64,000 nt of DNA from Corynebacterium endometrii (GCF_004795735.1 NZ_CP039247.1:2356001-2420000); one strand, 5' to 3'; positions 31,815-41,881 are shown, numbered from the stretch's first letter. Notes: generated from the sequence alone by a model not told the origin. Program-made: numbers and translations.

Positions 31815-32185
31815 TTGTATAGTCCTCTGCTTTCTGCGACCCGAAGCATCAGGTCTTGTAGTGATTGCTGGTCAAAGCCAAGGCGCACGGCCTCATCAAC
31901 CAAGGGAGCAACATAATCGGCGGCGAAATCCTGGCGGCGGCGTTCACGGATTAATTCCCGGGCATCATCCGCCACGAACATGCCAATTCCACGACGCTTT
32001 ACCAGCACCCCGGTGTCCACCAGGAGGGACAATCCCTTGCGCGCGGTGGCTGGGTTGATTGAGTGGAAAGCGGCCAATTCATTGGTGGACGGAGCCCGCT
32101 GCCCCTCCGCTAAGCTGCCGTCCACGATGGAGTCCTCAATCAACGTGGCGATCTGCCGAAATAGCGGTTGGGTGGAATTATCCAT
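31811..32185 (-). CDS. GntR-family regulator, YtrA subfamily
   Basis: 124 residues. A short GntR protein: winged helix FRQIATLIEDSIVDGSLAEG, then RAPSTNELAAFHSINPATAR, with a tail of only about 50 residues, as in YtrA. Members usually repress their own ABC operon. The ATG has AAGGAGA upstream, and a near-perfect 24-bp palindrome lies 17 bp before the start. First gene of the operon; overlaps the ATPase gene by 4 bp. Confidence 0.88.
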   Translation of the reverse strand: MDNSTQPLFRQIATLIEDSIVDGSLAEGQRAPSTNELAAFHSINPATARKGLSLLVDTGVLVKRRGIGMFVADDARELIRERRRQDFAADYVAPLVDEAVRLGFDQQSLQDLMLRVAESRGLYK

Positions 32186-32201
32186 ACCCGTCTCCTTAGC
32201 T

Positions 32202-32225
32202 GGTTAGTTACTCTAGTAACCAACC
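32202..32225. promoter_or_regulatory. Probable operator of the YtrA-type regulator
   Basis: Arms GGTTAGTTACT and AGTAACCAACC, centre CT, one mismatch over 11 bp. Placed at the promoter of the regulator-ABC operon. Confidence 0.6.
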
Positions 32226-32389
32226 TAGGTTATGCGACAGGCTTTCGCAAGGGTTAATCCAATGCCTAGGCGTCAAGCACCGTTTAACCTGCACATTTAG
32301 GGGTGGGGATCGACGTTTTACCGGCGATGGGGCAAACTGGGAGGCACCGAAAAATTATTTAGAACTAAACGAAACGGAATATAGGAGCC

Positions 32390-33760
32390 ATGCTTGAACG
32401 GACAGTTGTCTTTGTTGACACTTCTTACTTGCTCGCCAGTTTTTATAACTCTTGGGAGATTGGTGCCCGCGCACAATTAGAGATCGATTTACCCGAGGTA
32501 GTCGCCACGCTTGGCAACATGATCGAAAGCCAACTTGGCCACCCTGTTCACCGCCAGAATTGGTATGACGGCATCCCCGATACCGGCCCACACCGCTACC
32601 AGCGCGCACTGCGCACGTGTGACGGTGTTCAACTGCGCACAGGCCAGCTCATCGAATGGGGCGAGCGCCGCACCCAGAAGGCCGTGGACACCCGCCTAGT
32701 CGCGGACATGGTGGTTGGCGCCATGAATAAGCAGGTCACGGACTTTGTACTCGTTTCCGGAGATGCGGACATGATCCCCGGCGTGCAGGAAGCCACTAAC
32801 AACGGCATCCGCGTGCACCTCTACGGTTTTGGCTGGGATTCCATGTCCTCCGCCCTGCGCCACGCCTGTGATTCCACCACCATCTTGGATCCGCGTGAGG
32901 ACTTTAGCGACGCCATGGAACTGCAGGTCCTGGAAGGCCCCCTGCCGCCAACCGTGCGCCAGCGAGCCGAAGGTGACGGCGCCGCCGAGGGCGCGGGCAC
33001 CGAGGGGGACATTATCGATCCGTGCGAAGAGCCGTCCGAGGTAGAGGCCGCGCTCAACAGCCAGGTCCGCAAGAATGTGGGTACGCACGCCGCGTCCGAG
33101 TCCGCCGTCGCCCCCACCGGCAGGGATGGCGCGGCGCCCTCCCACGCTGAGGCCGATACCACGGCTGAGACACGCCCGGCCGCGCCCGCAACCCCCACCG
33201 CGGCGGCTCACGCCGGAACCACCGCGGTTCCAACCCCTAACACCGTGGCTCCGCCCAAGCCAGGACCAAAGCCCGGCCCACCGGCCGCCAGCGGGACCGA
33301 ACATTCCAACGCGGGCAAGCTTCCAGAAGCGGCCGCCGGTGATAGCTCGGGCGCGGATTCCATTGCGGACGCAGACGCGGGCCAGGGCGGCGAGTCCAAG
33401 CCGCCGGCACCGAAGCCTGGTCCTAAGCCATCCATGATGGCACCGCGCCGTAAACTTCGTTCCCGCTACGTCCCACTCCCCGAAGAGGTGTGGACCTCCG
33501 CCGGCTTCCAGACCCCCTATGACGTGGGTCAGCAGTACGCCAGCTGGTGGTTCGATAACGCGGCAACGTCCGAGCAGCGCGATTCCGCGCACCTGCTCTC
33601 CGGCGGCGGGCTGCCCCCGGAAATCGACCGCCCGCTGTTGCAATTCGCGTGCGAGACCTTACATGAGTACACCCTCAGCGAGTCGCAGCGCGTGAACCTG
33701 CGTGATGGATTCCATTCCGGCATCCGCGGCGTCCTAATCAACATTAAACGCGAGCTCTAG
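32390..33760 (+). CDS. NYN-domain (PIN-like) protein with disordered linker
   Basis: 456 residues, ATG with AGGAGCC upstream. The N-terminal 180 residues are a NYN domain: TVVFVDTSYLLASFYN (first Asp), QKAVDTRLVADMVVGAMNK (second Asp set) and DFVLVSGDADMIPGVQEA (SGDxD acidic pair), the metal ligands of PIN-like RNases. Then comes about 190 residues of Ala/Pro/Thr/Gly-rich linker with KPGPKPG repeats, and a conserved-looking C-terminal domain of about 95 residues (RSRYVPLPEEVWTSAG to GIRGVLINIKREL) that I do not recognise. Possibly an RNA-decay factor; substrate unknown. Confidence 0.75.
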   Translation: MLERTVVFVDTSYLLASFYNSWEIGARAQLEIDLPEVVATLGNMIESQLGHPVHRQNWYDGIPDTGPHRYQRALRTCDGVQLRTGQLIEWGERRTQKAVDTRLVADMVVGAMNKQVTDFVLVSGDADMIPGVQEATNNGIRVHLYGFGWDSMSSALRHACDSTTILDPREDFSDAMELQVLEGPLPPTVRQRAEGDGAAEGAGTEGDIIDPCEEPSEVEAALNSQVRKNVGTHAASESAVAPTGRDGAAPSHAEADTTAETRPAAPATPTAAAHAGTTAVPTPNTVAPPKPGPKPGPPAASGTEHSNAGKLPEAAAGDSSGADSIADADAGQGGESKPPAPKPGPKPSMMAPRRKLRSRYVPLPEEVWTSAGFQTPYDVGQQYASWWFDNAATSEQRDSAHLLSGGGLPPEIDRPLLQFACETLHEYTLSESQRVNLRDGFHSGIRGVLINIKREL

Positions 33761-33774
33761 GACCCGCACCCGCA

Positions 33775-33816
33775 CATGCCTTGGGGCCCGGGATTGCTCC
33801 CGGGCCCCAAGGCATG
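33775..33816 (+). terminator. Long perfect hairpin after the NYN gene
   Basis: An 18-bp perfect stem (33775-33792 with 33799-33816, starting CATGCCTTGG) around a 6-base loop ATTGCT, 15 bp after the stop. There is no T-tail, and it lies between convergent genes, so it may act in both directions. Confidence 0.6.
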
Positions 33817-33863
33817 TAGCGATCCCCGTGCTTAAGCGGCCGGATAAGGCCTAGGCATGGGGA

Positions 33864-34703
33864 TTACTTTATTTCCGGCTTTGTCTCCTCGCCTGCAGTT
33901 GCATCAGCCTCAATCTCGGCGTCAGCCGGCCGTGAATCTGCAGAACCGCGAGTGTCGGCGGGGCCTGCGGTGAGCTGCTTATCCTTCGCCATAGACGCCC
34001 GGATTTCATCCAAGCGGGCCGAAGCCTTCATGTCAGCGCCGGCGGCGGCGATCTCCTGGATCCGGTCACCGCCGGTGGCCTGGTGCAGCTCTTGGGCGCC
34101 CAACGCGTCAGCGTAACGCTTTTCAATCTTGGCGCGCACGGAATCCAGGGTTGGGACGTCACCGTCCGGGGTGAGCTCATTCATGGAGTCCAGGGTCTTG
34201 GTGGTTTGTTCCTGCATGGCGGCCTGGTCAGCCTGGGCCATGAGCTCATTGACCTGAGCGAGTTGCTCCTTCAGGCGAGCCTCGGAGGCCCGCTGCTGCT
34301 GGGCGGCCTGCTCGGCCGCCTGGACCGCGGCGCTGTGCTGGGATTTGGCCTGCTCCAGTTCCTGTTCAACTGCCACCAACTGAGAGGCAAGAACCTCTGC
34401 CGCCTGGTTGTACTCGTTGGCGCGCTGCGCGTCCCCCTCGGAAACGGCCTTATCCGCCAGCTCCAGCGCGCGCTGGGTCTGGGACTGGTGATCCGCCTGG
34501 GCCTTAACGAGACGGTCAATCTGCATCTCGAGGCGGTTCTTGTTGCCGATGATCTCAGAAGCATGCTTGGTGATTTCCTGGTGCTGCTTCTTTGCACCTT
34601 CAACCGCCTGCTGAATCTGTACCTTTGGGTCCGCGTTTTCATCAATCTTCTGATCGAATGAAGACATCAGGTACTTCCAGCCCTTGCTCAGCGGATTAGC
34701 CAT
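33864..34703 (-). CDS. PspA/IM30 family protein
   Basis: 279 residues, ATG start. Starts NPLSKGWKYLMSSFDQKIDE and continues as a long coiled coil rich in Gln, Ala, Glu and Lys (residues about 20-200), with the PspA_IM30 pattern DPKVQIQQAVEGAKKQHQEI. The C-terminus is acidic and disordered (ADAEIEADATAGEE). These proteins bind the inner face of the membrane and stabilise it in stress; actinobacterial members are often short of the Psp regulators. Alone on its strand beside thioredoxin. Confidence 0.88.
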   Translation of the reverse strand: MANPLSKGWKYLMSSFDQKIDENADPKVQIQQAVEGAKKQHQEITKHASEIIGNKNRLEMQIDRLVKAQADHQSQTQRALELADKAVSEGDAQRANEYNQAAEVLASQLVAVEQELEQAKSQHSAAVQAAEQAAQQQRASEARLKEQLAQVNELMAQADQAAMQEQTTKTLDSMNELTPDGDVPTLDSVRAKIEKRYADALGAQELHQATGGDRIQEIAAAGADMKASARLDEIRASMAKDKQLTAGPADTRGSADSRPADAEIEADATAGEETKPEIK

Positions 34704-34812
34704 GGGTCACTCCTTTGGGGTGAACGGGTAAATAGCAATATGTAAGTTAAGCCCGAGTCTAACGGGAATATCCGCTAGACGTCGGGCGTGATGGTGGCCA
34801 ATGAGCTGGAAA

Positions 34813-35199
34813 CTACTCCTGCTCAGCCGCGTCAGCTGCAGCGTTCTGCTCCGCTACCTGGCGGCGAACTTCATCCATGTCAAGGCCCTTGACCTGCTGG
34901 ATCAGGTCCTCAAGGGCCGCCGGTGGCAGTGCGCCGGCCTCACGGAAGACCAGGATGGAATCACGGAAGACCATCAGGGTTGGGATGGACTGAATTTGCA
35001 GCGCGGCGGCGATGCCCGGGTTTGCCTCGGTGTCCAGCTTGCCGAAGACCGCGTCCGTGTGATCCTCAGAGGCCTTCTCGAATACTGGGCCGAAGCGCTT
35101 GCATGGTCCGCACCATTCCGCCCACGCGTCAACCAGCACAATGCCGTCCTGGGAGACGGTCTGCTCAAAGTTGTCTTCAGTCAGTTCAACGGTTGCCAT
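34813..35199 (-). CDS. Thioredoxin
   Basis: 128 residues. VLVDAWAEWCGPCKRFGPVF holds the WCGPC active site at about residues 30-34, and SIPTLMVFRDSILVF the cis-Pro loop of the thioredoxin fold. An acidic/Ala-rich tail of about 15 residues follows. No signal peptide, so it is a cytosolic dithiol reductase, able in principle to serve MsrA. Probably a Trx2-like paralogue rather than TrxA beside trxB. Confidence 0.92.
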   Translation of the reverse strand: MATVELTEDNFEQTVSQDGIVLVDAWAEWCGPCKRFGPVFEKASEDHTDAVFGKLDTEANPGIAAALQIQSIPTLMVFRDSILVFREAGALPPAALEDLIQQVKGLDMDEVRRQVAEQNAAADAAEQE

Positions 35200-35414
35200 T
35201 AGTCGATTTACTCCTTAATAAAAGTTTCTGCTCGTCGATACGCCTTCTTCAACGGTACCTGAACCATTCCTATTCCCGCCGTGGGCGCCCGGCCGCCGCC
35301 AGCCGCGAACCTTCCCGCCCGTAACCTGCCACCCCTTAGTATCCCTTAACATCCGCAGTATCCGCCCCTGACGCAGCCTCACGAAACTGGGCTAGCCGCG
35401 TAAACTGTTAAGGC

Positions 35415-35642
35415 ATGAGTGAAAAGAAGTACAACGTAACGGGAATGACCTGCGGCCACTGCGAGCTATCCATCCAGGAAGAGGTGTCAGAGATTGCCGG
35501 CGTGACCGCCGTGGACGCCAACCACGTCACCGGCGAGGTATCCGTTGAGGGTGATTTCACCGATGACCAGGTCATTGAGGCTATCCATGAGGCCGGCTTC
35601 GAGCTGGATCAATCCGAATCCCTGGATACCTCGAATTCCTAA
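35415..35642 (+). CDS. copZ: Copper chaperone, heavy-metal-associated domain
   Basis: 75 residues, a single HMA domain. NVTGMTCGHCELSIQEEV carries the MxCxxC metal site (Cys near residues 12 and 15), and the ferredoxin-like fold pattern continues to VIEAIHEAGFEL. Delivers Cu(I) to the ATPase encoded next. TAAACT lies eight bases upstream of the ATG, so transcription may be nearly leaderless. The symbol is by function and neighbour; other soft metals are possible. Confidence 0.88.
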   Translation: MSEKKYNVTGMTCGHCELSIQEEVSEIAGVTAVDANHVTGEVSVEGDFTDDQVIEAIHEAGFELDQSESLDTSNS

Positions 35643-35745
35643 TTCACCAAACGGGAAGCGGAATCAAGGCACTCGGTAAGCGCTGGATGCCCTCTTGGCA
35701 GGCCCGCGCTGGACTAGTTTTATCCCCACGCGCGTTGAAGTAAAT

Positions 35746-37911
35746 ATGACCACCCCAGTTACAGAGCATCTAGAGATCCTGGTTGACGGCATGACGTGCA
35801 CGTCATGTTCCTCGCGCGTCGAGCGCAAGCTCAACAAGGTCCCGGGCGTGAGCGCGGCGGTTAATTACGCAACTGAAACCGCCGCGGTGGACTATGACCC
35901 GGCTACCTCCTCCCCGGATGAGCTGATGGAGGTTGTCCGCAAGGCCGGCTACTTCCCACGCCTGCCGGCCGCCGAGGACGATGAGGCCGGGGACTCGGGC
36001 GGGGTTGGATTGGGTTGGCGCTCCGCGATTAGCGGCGCCCTGTCCCTGCCGGTCATGGCGCTGTCCATGGCACCGAGCCTGCAATTTGATTATTGGCAAT
36101 GGCTGGCCTGGGCGTTGACCGTTGTGGTCTACCTTTGGGGCGGCGCCGTGTTCCATAGGGCGACCCTGACCAACCTGCGCCATGGTTCGTTCACCATGGA
36201 CACGCTGGTCACGCTGGGGACCACCGCGGCCCTTGCCTGGTCCACGTTCTTGTTGTTTTTCACCGACGCCGGCGATCCGGGCATGCGGATGCAGATGAGC
36301 CTGACCCCGCAGGGGGCGCACATGCACCACATCTACCTGGAATCGGTGGGCATGGTTATCACCTTCATCCTGCTGGGCCGGTGGTTTGAGGAGCGCGCCA
36401 AGGGATCATCCTCCCAGGCGCTTCGGGCGCTAATGGACTTGGGCGTCAAGGAGGTCACGGTTCGCCGGGCGGACGGCGAGGAGGTTATCCCCGCAAGCCG
36501 GCTCCGCGTCGGGGATCTGGCCGTAGTCCGCCCGGGTGAGCGCATCCCTTCCGACGCCACCGTCCGCGAAATCGCCGGCACCCATACCGGCAGCGTTGAC
36601 GAATCCATGATTACCGGCGAATCCCTGCCGCGTCAGGTGCGCGAGGGAGACAAGGTCATTGGCGCAACGATCAGCCATGAGCTGATGGTAGTGGAAATAG
36701 ACAGCGTCGGCGGGAATACCGTGCTGGCCAGGATGGCGAAGCTGGTGACGGACGCGCAGGCCGCAAAGGCGCCGGTCCAAAAGCTCGTGGACAGGATTTC
36801 CCAGGTCTTTGTCCCGGCAGTGGTGGCAATCGCGCTCATTACCCTGGCCGCGCATTGGGCCGTGGCCGGCGCGGCGCAGGCCGTGGTGGCGGCGGTGTCC
36901 GTGTTGGTCATCGCCTGCCCATGCGCCATGGGTTTGGCCACCCCCACCGCAATCCTGGTGGGAACCGGACGCGGCGCGCAGCTCGGCATGCTCATCAAGG
37001 GCCCGGAGATCCTCGAATCAACCCGGCGCGTGGACACCGTGGTCGTGGACAAGACCGGCACGGTCACCACCGGTGAGATGGCCGTGGTGGGCACGCAACC
37101 CGCAGGTGGGTGGACCGAACGGGAGCTGCTTACGGCCGCGGCCAGCCTGGAGCAGGGCTCTACGCACCCCATCGCCCGGGCAATCGTCGCCGCGGCCCCA
37201 GCGCCCCTTCGCCGGTTGAGCGAGTTTGAAAACCTCACGGGCCAGGGCGTGCGCGGGCGCATCGACGGCAGGGTAGTCGAAATACGCCGGGCGCCCGCAG
37301 CCACCGGCCCTCTCACCACGGTCGAGGTGCTAGCGGACGGCAACAGCGCCGGGGTCATTCACGTACGCGATGAGGTTAAGGAAACCTCCTCGGCGGCAAT
37401 CGCGCAGTTCAAGGAACTGGGACTGGAGCCGTACCTGCTCACCGGCGACAATGAGCGTGTGGCCGCCGCCGTGGCCGCGGAGGTGGGCATTGAACGCGTG
37501 CGCGCCGAGGTCATGCCGGAGGACAAGATTGCGGAGGTGCGCCGGTTGCAGGGTAAGGGCCGCGTGGTGGCCATGGTGGGTGATGGCATCAATGACGCCG
37601 CCGCACTAGCGCAGGCGGATCTTGGCATCGCCATGGCCGCGGGCACCGACGTGGCCATCGAGGCCTCAGATATCACGCTGATGAACAACGACCTGCGTAC
37701 GGCTGGGGATGCGATACTCCTTTCCCGCGCCACGCTGCGGACCATCAAGGGGAATTTGCTTTGGGCCTTCGGTTACAACGTGGCGCTTATCCCGGTGGCG
37801 GCGTTGGGGCTACTCAATCCCCTCTTCGCGGGCCTGGCCATGGCCTTGAGTTCGGTACTAGTGGTGAGCAACTCGCTGCGCCTGCGCGGTTTTAACCCCA
37901 GGAACCGCTAG
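35746..37911 (+). CDS. copA: Copper-translocating P-type ATPase
   Basis: 721 residues from the ATG at 35746 (upstream in-frame starts have no HMA context). HMA domain with [15 protein letters not shown] at residues 15-29; about eight membrane helices; actuator motif ITGESLP; the CPC ion-binding motif in [17 protein letters not shown]; phosphorylation motif [13 protein letters not shown] with Asp; [14 protein letters not shown] (HP motif) and [18 protein letters not shown] (hinge). This is a full P1B-type Cu(I) exporter. It lies 103 bp after copZ on the same strand and likely shares copper induction; no CsoR gene is in the window. Confidence 0.93.
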   Translation: MTTPVTEHLEILVDGMTCTSCSSRVERKLNKVPGVSAAVNYATETAAVDYDPATSSPDELMEVVRKAGYFPRLPAAEDDEAGDSGGVGLGWRSAISGALSLPVMALSMAPSLQFDYWQWLAWALTVVVYLWGGAVFHRATLTNLRHGSFTMDTLVTLGTTAALAWSTFLLFFTDAGDPGMRMQMSLTPQGAHMHHIYLESVGMVITFILLGRWFEERAKGSSSQALRALMDLGVKEVTVRRADGEEVIPASRLRVGDLAVVRPGERIPSDATVREIAGTHTGSVDESMITGESLPRQVREGDKVIGATISHELMVVEIDSVGGNTVLARMAKLVTDAQAAKAPVQKLVDRISQVFVPAVVAIALITLAAHWAVAGAAQAVVAAVSVLVIACPCAMGLATPTAILVGTGRGAQLGMLIKGPEILESTRRVDTVVVDKTGTVTTGEMAVVGTQPAGGWTERELLTAAASLEQGSTHPIARAIVAAAPAPLRRLSEFENLTGQGVRGRIDGRVVEIRRAPAATGPLTTVEVLADGNSAGVIHVRDEVKETSSAAIAQFKELGLEPYLLTGDNERVAAAVAAEVGIERVRAEVMPEDKIAEVRRLQGKGRVVAMVGDGINDAAALAQADLGIAMAAGTDVAIEASDITLMNNDLRTAGDAILLSRATLRTIKGNLLWAFGYNVALIPVAALGLLNPLFAGLAMALSSVLVVSNSLRLRGFNPRNR

Positions 37912-38128
37912 CCGGCGCGGGGCGCGGGGCGCCCGCAAAAGTTGGATCGCTGGCCGCCGCCCCGCACGCCGGCGTTGGCCGCCGGTAGTGGCAGCCCACG
38001 CAACCCCGGGGGGAAGTACTTGGCGCCGCCCGGCTAAACGCGGCCACGGATATGGCAAACGCGCGCCTTTTGCCCGTTACAGGGGCCCGGGGCGCGCGCC
38101 TTATGTCATTAGCCGCACTTACTTGTGG

Positions 38129-41100
38129 CTAACGGCCCTCAATGTAGTTGACGGCATTGGCAAAGATGTCTTGAACCTCAATGCCCGGGATGTTCTTCAT
38201 GAGGCCATCGCGGAAGCGCTCGGGGTGCCCCATCTTGCCAAGGATGCGGCCGCAAGGGGAGATGATTCCCTCGATGGCGTAGGAGGAACCGTTGGGGTTC
38301 GCCGGCGCCTGCATGGTTGGGGCGCCGGAGGCATCCACGTACTGGAAGGCAACCTGGCCGGCCGCGAACAGCGCCTCGGCCTCTTGCTCGCTCACCACGA
38401 AGCGGCCCTCGCCATGGGAGACTGGGACAAACTGGCGTTGCCCCGGTGCAAACGTGGACAACCACGGCGACGCGTCCCCGCTGGTGGCCACGCGGGTCTC
38501 CGCGATGCGGGAAACGTGGCGCAGCTGGCGGTTGTGTGCCAGGGTTGGGGAGGCCTCCGTCTGCTTCGACGGGTCGCCGTAGGGCAGGAACCCGGACTTG
38601 ACCAGCGCCTGGAAGCCATTGCAGATGCCCAGGACCAGTCCGTCACGCTCGGTGAACGCCTTGACCGCGGCGGAAACCTCCGGCGCACGCAGGAAAGCGG
38701 AGATGAACTTCGCTGAGCCGTCCGGCTCATCGCCCAGGGAGAAACCGCCGGAGAATGCCAAGATAGTGGTCTTGTCCTCCCGCAGCTTTTCGATGAAGGC
38801 CGCGGTGTCCTCCTCCAGCTGTTGCGCGTTTAAGTTGCGGATGACGTGGAACTCCGTGGTTGCGCCGGCGGCCTGGAACGCCTCTGCCATGTCATACTCG
38901 GAATTCGTGCCCGGGAACACCGGCAACAGGACATGGGCCTTGCGCGCGCCCGCCTCGGCCGGCTTCACGCCGTTGACGGGGGCCTCCGGCAGGGCGGTGG
39001 CGAAGTCCGGCAGCGGCTGGTCGGCGCCGGCCGTATTGAGTGGGAAGACCTCGCGGTAGCCGGCCTCCATGGCGTCCAATGCCTGCGCGACGGTAAAGGA
39101 TTCATCGCCCCACGCGATAGTGCCGGAATCATTGGTGCGTCCCAGCAACGTGCCGCCGTTAACCTCGGTACCTGGCGCAACGGCGACGATGATGGAACCG
39201 GTCACTGCCGGAACTTCCGTGGTTTCAGACTCAAAGCCCAACTCGTTGCCCACAACCATGTTGACCAAGGCCGGGCCCACGCCCGACTCGCTAACGGCCT
39301 GCGCGGCGGCAACCTTGCCCGATTCAGCCAGCTCCCGCACGGTGGCGAAGTTCACGTTGAGCTGCTCATAGTTAGGCTCGGCGGTTTCCAGCGGGGTGTG
39401 CGGCAAGACGTACACCTCATGTTCCCCGGCCGGAATTGCCGCAGAGACGGACTCGGCGGCGTCCATCGCGGCCACCGCGAAGGTCACCAGCGTTGGCGGA
39501 ACATGCAGATTGTCACCGTACGTGCCGGACATGGAGTCTTTACCGCCGATGGCCGCTACTTGGAATGCATCCTGCGCCTCAAGCAGGCCGAGCAGCGCCT
39601 GGGTGACCTCACCCCACAGCTGCGGGTTCTGGTCCAGGCGCTGGAAGTATTCCTGCACTGACAGCCACGCCCCGCGCGGATCGGCACCGGCCGCGGTGAG
39701 CTTTGCCAAGGCCTCAACCACCGAATAAGAGCCCATCAAAAACGGCGACTTATCCGCCAGCTGAGGGGAAAATCCCCAGGTCATCACCGAGGCGGTGGTG
39801 GAACCGCCCGGCAGGGGCAGGGTCTGGATGGAAGCCTGCTCATGGGTCTTTTGGGTGCGGCCGCCGTAAGGCATGAGCACAGTGGAACGCCCGACCGTTG
39901 CATCAAACTGCTCCACCATTCCCTCCTGGGATCCGGCGGACGCGGACTGTAATGCCTCAAGCAGGCGGACGGGCGCTTCCGCCTCCTGCGCATCCGCTTC
40001 AGAGGTAGCGGGCGCTGCGACCATCTCCACGTCCTGGGCACGGTGCGCACCGTTGGTCTCAATGAATTCACGGGAAAGGTCCATGACCACCTCATCACCC
40101 ATGAACATGCGTAGGCGGCCGGTGTCAGTGATCTCCGCCAGCTGCACCGCCTCGATGTTTTCCTCGGCCGCGGCGGCAATAAACGCCTCCGCATCCTGTG
40201 GGCGCACTACCGCCGCCATTCGCTCCTGCGACTCTGAGATTGCGATCTCACGCGCGTTAAGGCCGGAGTATTTCAGCGGCACGCGGTCTAAGTGAATGTC
40301 AATGGAATCCGCCAACTCGCCCACCGCGACGGATACGCCGCCGGCGCCGAAGTCATTGCAGCGGACAATCATCTGCGCCACCTCGGGGCGGCGGAACAGG
40401 CGCTGGATCTTGCGCTCGTTGACCGGGTTTCCCTTCTGCACCTCGGCGCCCGCGGTCTGCAGGGAATCCTCATCGTGCGCCTTGGAGGAACCGGTGGCGC
40501 CGCCCACGCCATCGCGTCCGGTGCGGCCGCCGAGGTAGATGACCACGTCGCCGGCTTCCGGCTCCAGGCGCCTGACGTTGTCCACGGGTGCGGCCGCGAC
40601 AACGGCGCCCAACTCCAGGCGCTTTGCAACGTAGCCCGGGTGAACCAGTTCGCGAACCCCGGTGGTGGCCAAGCCAATCTGGTTGCCGTAGGAGGAATAG
40701 CCATGCGTAGCCCGGGAGGAGATGTCCGCCTGCGGCAGCTTGCCTGGAATGGTTTCATTGCGAGGGGTGTTAATGTCACCCGCGCCGGAGATGCGCATCG
40801 CCTGGTATACCCAGGAACGGCCGGATAGCGGGTCGCGAATGGCGCCACCCAGGCAGGTGGACGCGCCGCCGAATGGCTCAATCTCGGTGGGGTGGTTGTG
40901 GGTCTCATTTTTGAACATGAGCAGCCACGGCTCCTTGTCGCCGGTGGCTGCGTTAACGGCGTCCACATAGACGGAGCACGCATTGATCTCCTCAGAGACC
41001 TCTTGGTCATCCATGACCCCGGTCCTGCGCAGCTCACGGCCCATGATGGTGCCCATGTCCATCAGCGTCTTCGGCTTGTGCGTGCGCCCGTTGAGCTCAC

Positions 41101-41881
41101 GCAGTTCCTCATAACGTGCCAACGCGCGGTCCAGCAGTGGGCCGAAGGCGGGCACATTGTTCTCAATGGAGGTCAACTCCGTGTTGAAGGTGGTATGGCG
41201 GCAGTGGTCAGACCAGTAGGTATCCAGCGCGGAGAGCTCTACCTCGGTGGGGGTGCGCCCCTCGGAGGCGAAGTATTCCTGGGTGAGCTTGAGGTCAGCC
41301 AGGTTCATGGCCATGCCCTCTTCCTTCAGCAGGGCGGCAAGGCCGTCCTCGTCCAGCTCCAGGAAGTCCGCGTACGTCTTGAGCGGTTCCTTGTCCCCCA
41401 TGGCGGGCTCACGAAGGATAGACATATCCTTCTCCCCCGCCTCAACCGGGTTGATGAGGAAGGAGTGGATGGTTTCCTTCGCCGGGTCCGTGAGCCCACC
41501 CTGCGCTGGCGCAAACAGGTACAGCTCGGCGGAGTAGATTAAAGCCCGGGACTGCGGCTGCAGCAAGCGAAGCGCCTGCACCGCAGCGTCTGCACGCTGG
41601 TCATACTGGCCTGGCAGCGGCTCCACCGCGAGGTGCGCCGGGGCCTGCGCAAGCATCTCCTGCAGTTCCCCGTCACCTATCACGTCATCGACGCGCTCGT
41701 CCGCCACCACGGACGCCTTGAGCGCTTTTAGTTCATCCTCCGTGGCGCCAAAGACGTCATAGATATTGATGAGGGTCACGCCCTCAAGGTTCACGCCATC
41801 GAGATTGTTCAGAGTCTCACGCAACGCGGATTCTTCATTACGGAACTGAGCTTTGCGGCGTACTGCAAGACGTGCATCCAT
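38129..41881 (-). CDS. purL: Phosphoribosylformylglycinamidine synthase, single-chain (large PurL)
   Basis: 1250 residues. ATP- and glutamine-dependent step four of purine synthesis (FGAR to FGAM). The N-terminal half has HCRHTTFNTEL and FKNETHNHPTEIEPFGGAST; the second synthetase repeat has IGGKDSMSGTYGD; the C-terminal 260 residues are a class I glutaminase with LGICNGFQALVKSG (nucleophile Cys) and GKMGHPERFRDGL (His-x-Glu). PurS-like, two PurL halves and PurQ are thus fused. It fits the clade II single-chain enzymes of Firmicutes, Bacteroidetes and Bifidobacterium rather than the split PurSQL of C. glutamicum. No purine riboswitch was seen upstream. Monocistronic. Confidence 0.92.
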   Translation of the reverse strand: MDARLAVRRKAQFRNEESALRETLNNLDGVNLEGVTLINIYDVFGATEDELKALKASVVADERVDDVIGDGELQEMLAQAPAHLAVEPLPGQYDQRADAAVQALRLLQPQSRALIYSAELYLFAPAQGGLTDPAKETIHSFLINPVEAGEKDMSILREPAMGDKEPLKTYADFLELDEDGLAALLKEEGMAMNLADLKLTQEYFASEGRTPTEVELSALDTYWSDHCRHTTFNTELTSIENNVPAFGPLLDRALARYEELRELNGRTHKPKTLMDMGTIMGRELRRTGVMDDQEVSEEINACSVYVDAVNAATGDKEPWLLMFKNETHNHPTEIEPFGGASTCLGGAIRDPLSGRSWVYQAMRISGAGDINTPRNETIPGKLPQADISSRATHGYSSYGNQIGLATTGVRELVHPGYVAKRLELGAVVAAAPVDNVRRLEPEAGDVVIYLGGRTGRDGVGGATGSSKAHDEDSLQTAGAEVQKGNPVNERKIQRLFRRPEVAQMIVRCNDFGAGGVSVAVGELADSIDIHLDRVPLKYSGLNAREIAISESQERMAAVVRPQDAEAFIAAAAEENIEAVQLAEITDTGRLRMFMGDEVVMDLSREFIETNGAHRAQDVEMVAAPATSEADAQEAEAPVRLLEALQSASAGSQEGMVEQFDATVGRSTVLMPYGGRTQKTHEQASIQTLPLPGGSTTASVMTWGFSPQLADKSPFLMGSYSVVEALAKLTAAGADPRGAWLSVQEYFQRLDQNPQLWGEVTQALLGLLEAQDAFQVAAIGGKDSMSGTYGDNLHVPPTLVTFAVAAMDAAESVSAAIPAGEHEVYVLPHTPLETAEPNYEQLNVNFATVRELAESGKVAAAQAVSESGVGPALVNMVVGNELGFESETTEVPAVTGSIIVAVAPGTEVNGGTLLGRTNDSGTIAWGDESFTVAQALDAMEAGYREVFPLNTAGADQPLPDFATALPEAPVNGVKPAEAGARKAHVLLPVFPGTNSEYDMAEAFQAAGATTEFHVIRNLNAQQLEEDTAAFIEKLREDKTTILAFSGGFSLGDEPDGSAKFISAFLRAPEVSAAVKAFTERDGLVLGICNGFQALVKSGFLPYGDPSKQTEASPTLAHNRQLRHVSRIAETRVATSGDASPWLSTFAPGQRQFVPVSHGEGRFVVSEQEAEALFAAGQVAFQYVDASGAPTMQAPANPNGSSYAIEGIISPCGRILGKMGHPERFRDGLMKNIPGIEVQDIFANAVNYIEGR

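Noticed and set aside
32696..33643. 315-residue frame on the minus strand
   Set aside because: Antisense to the NYN gene; low-complexity product mirrored from the Pro/Ala linker.
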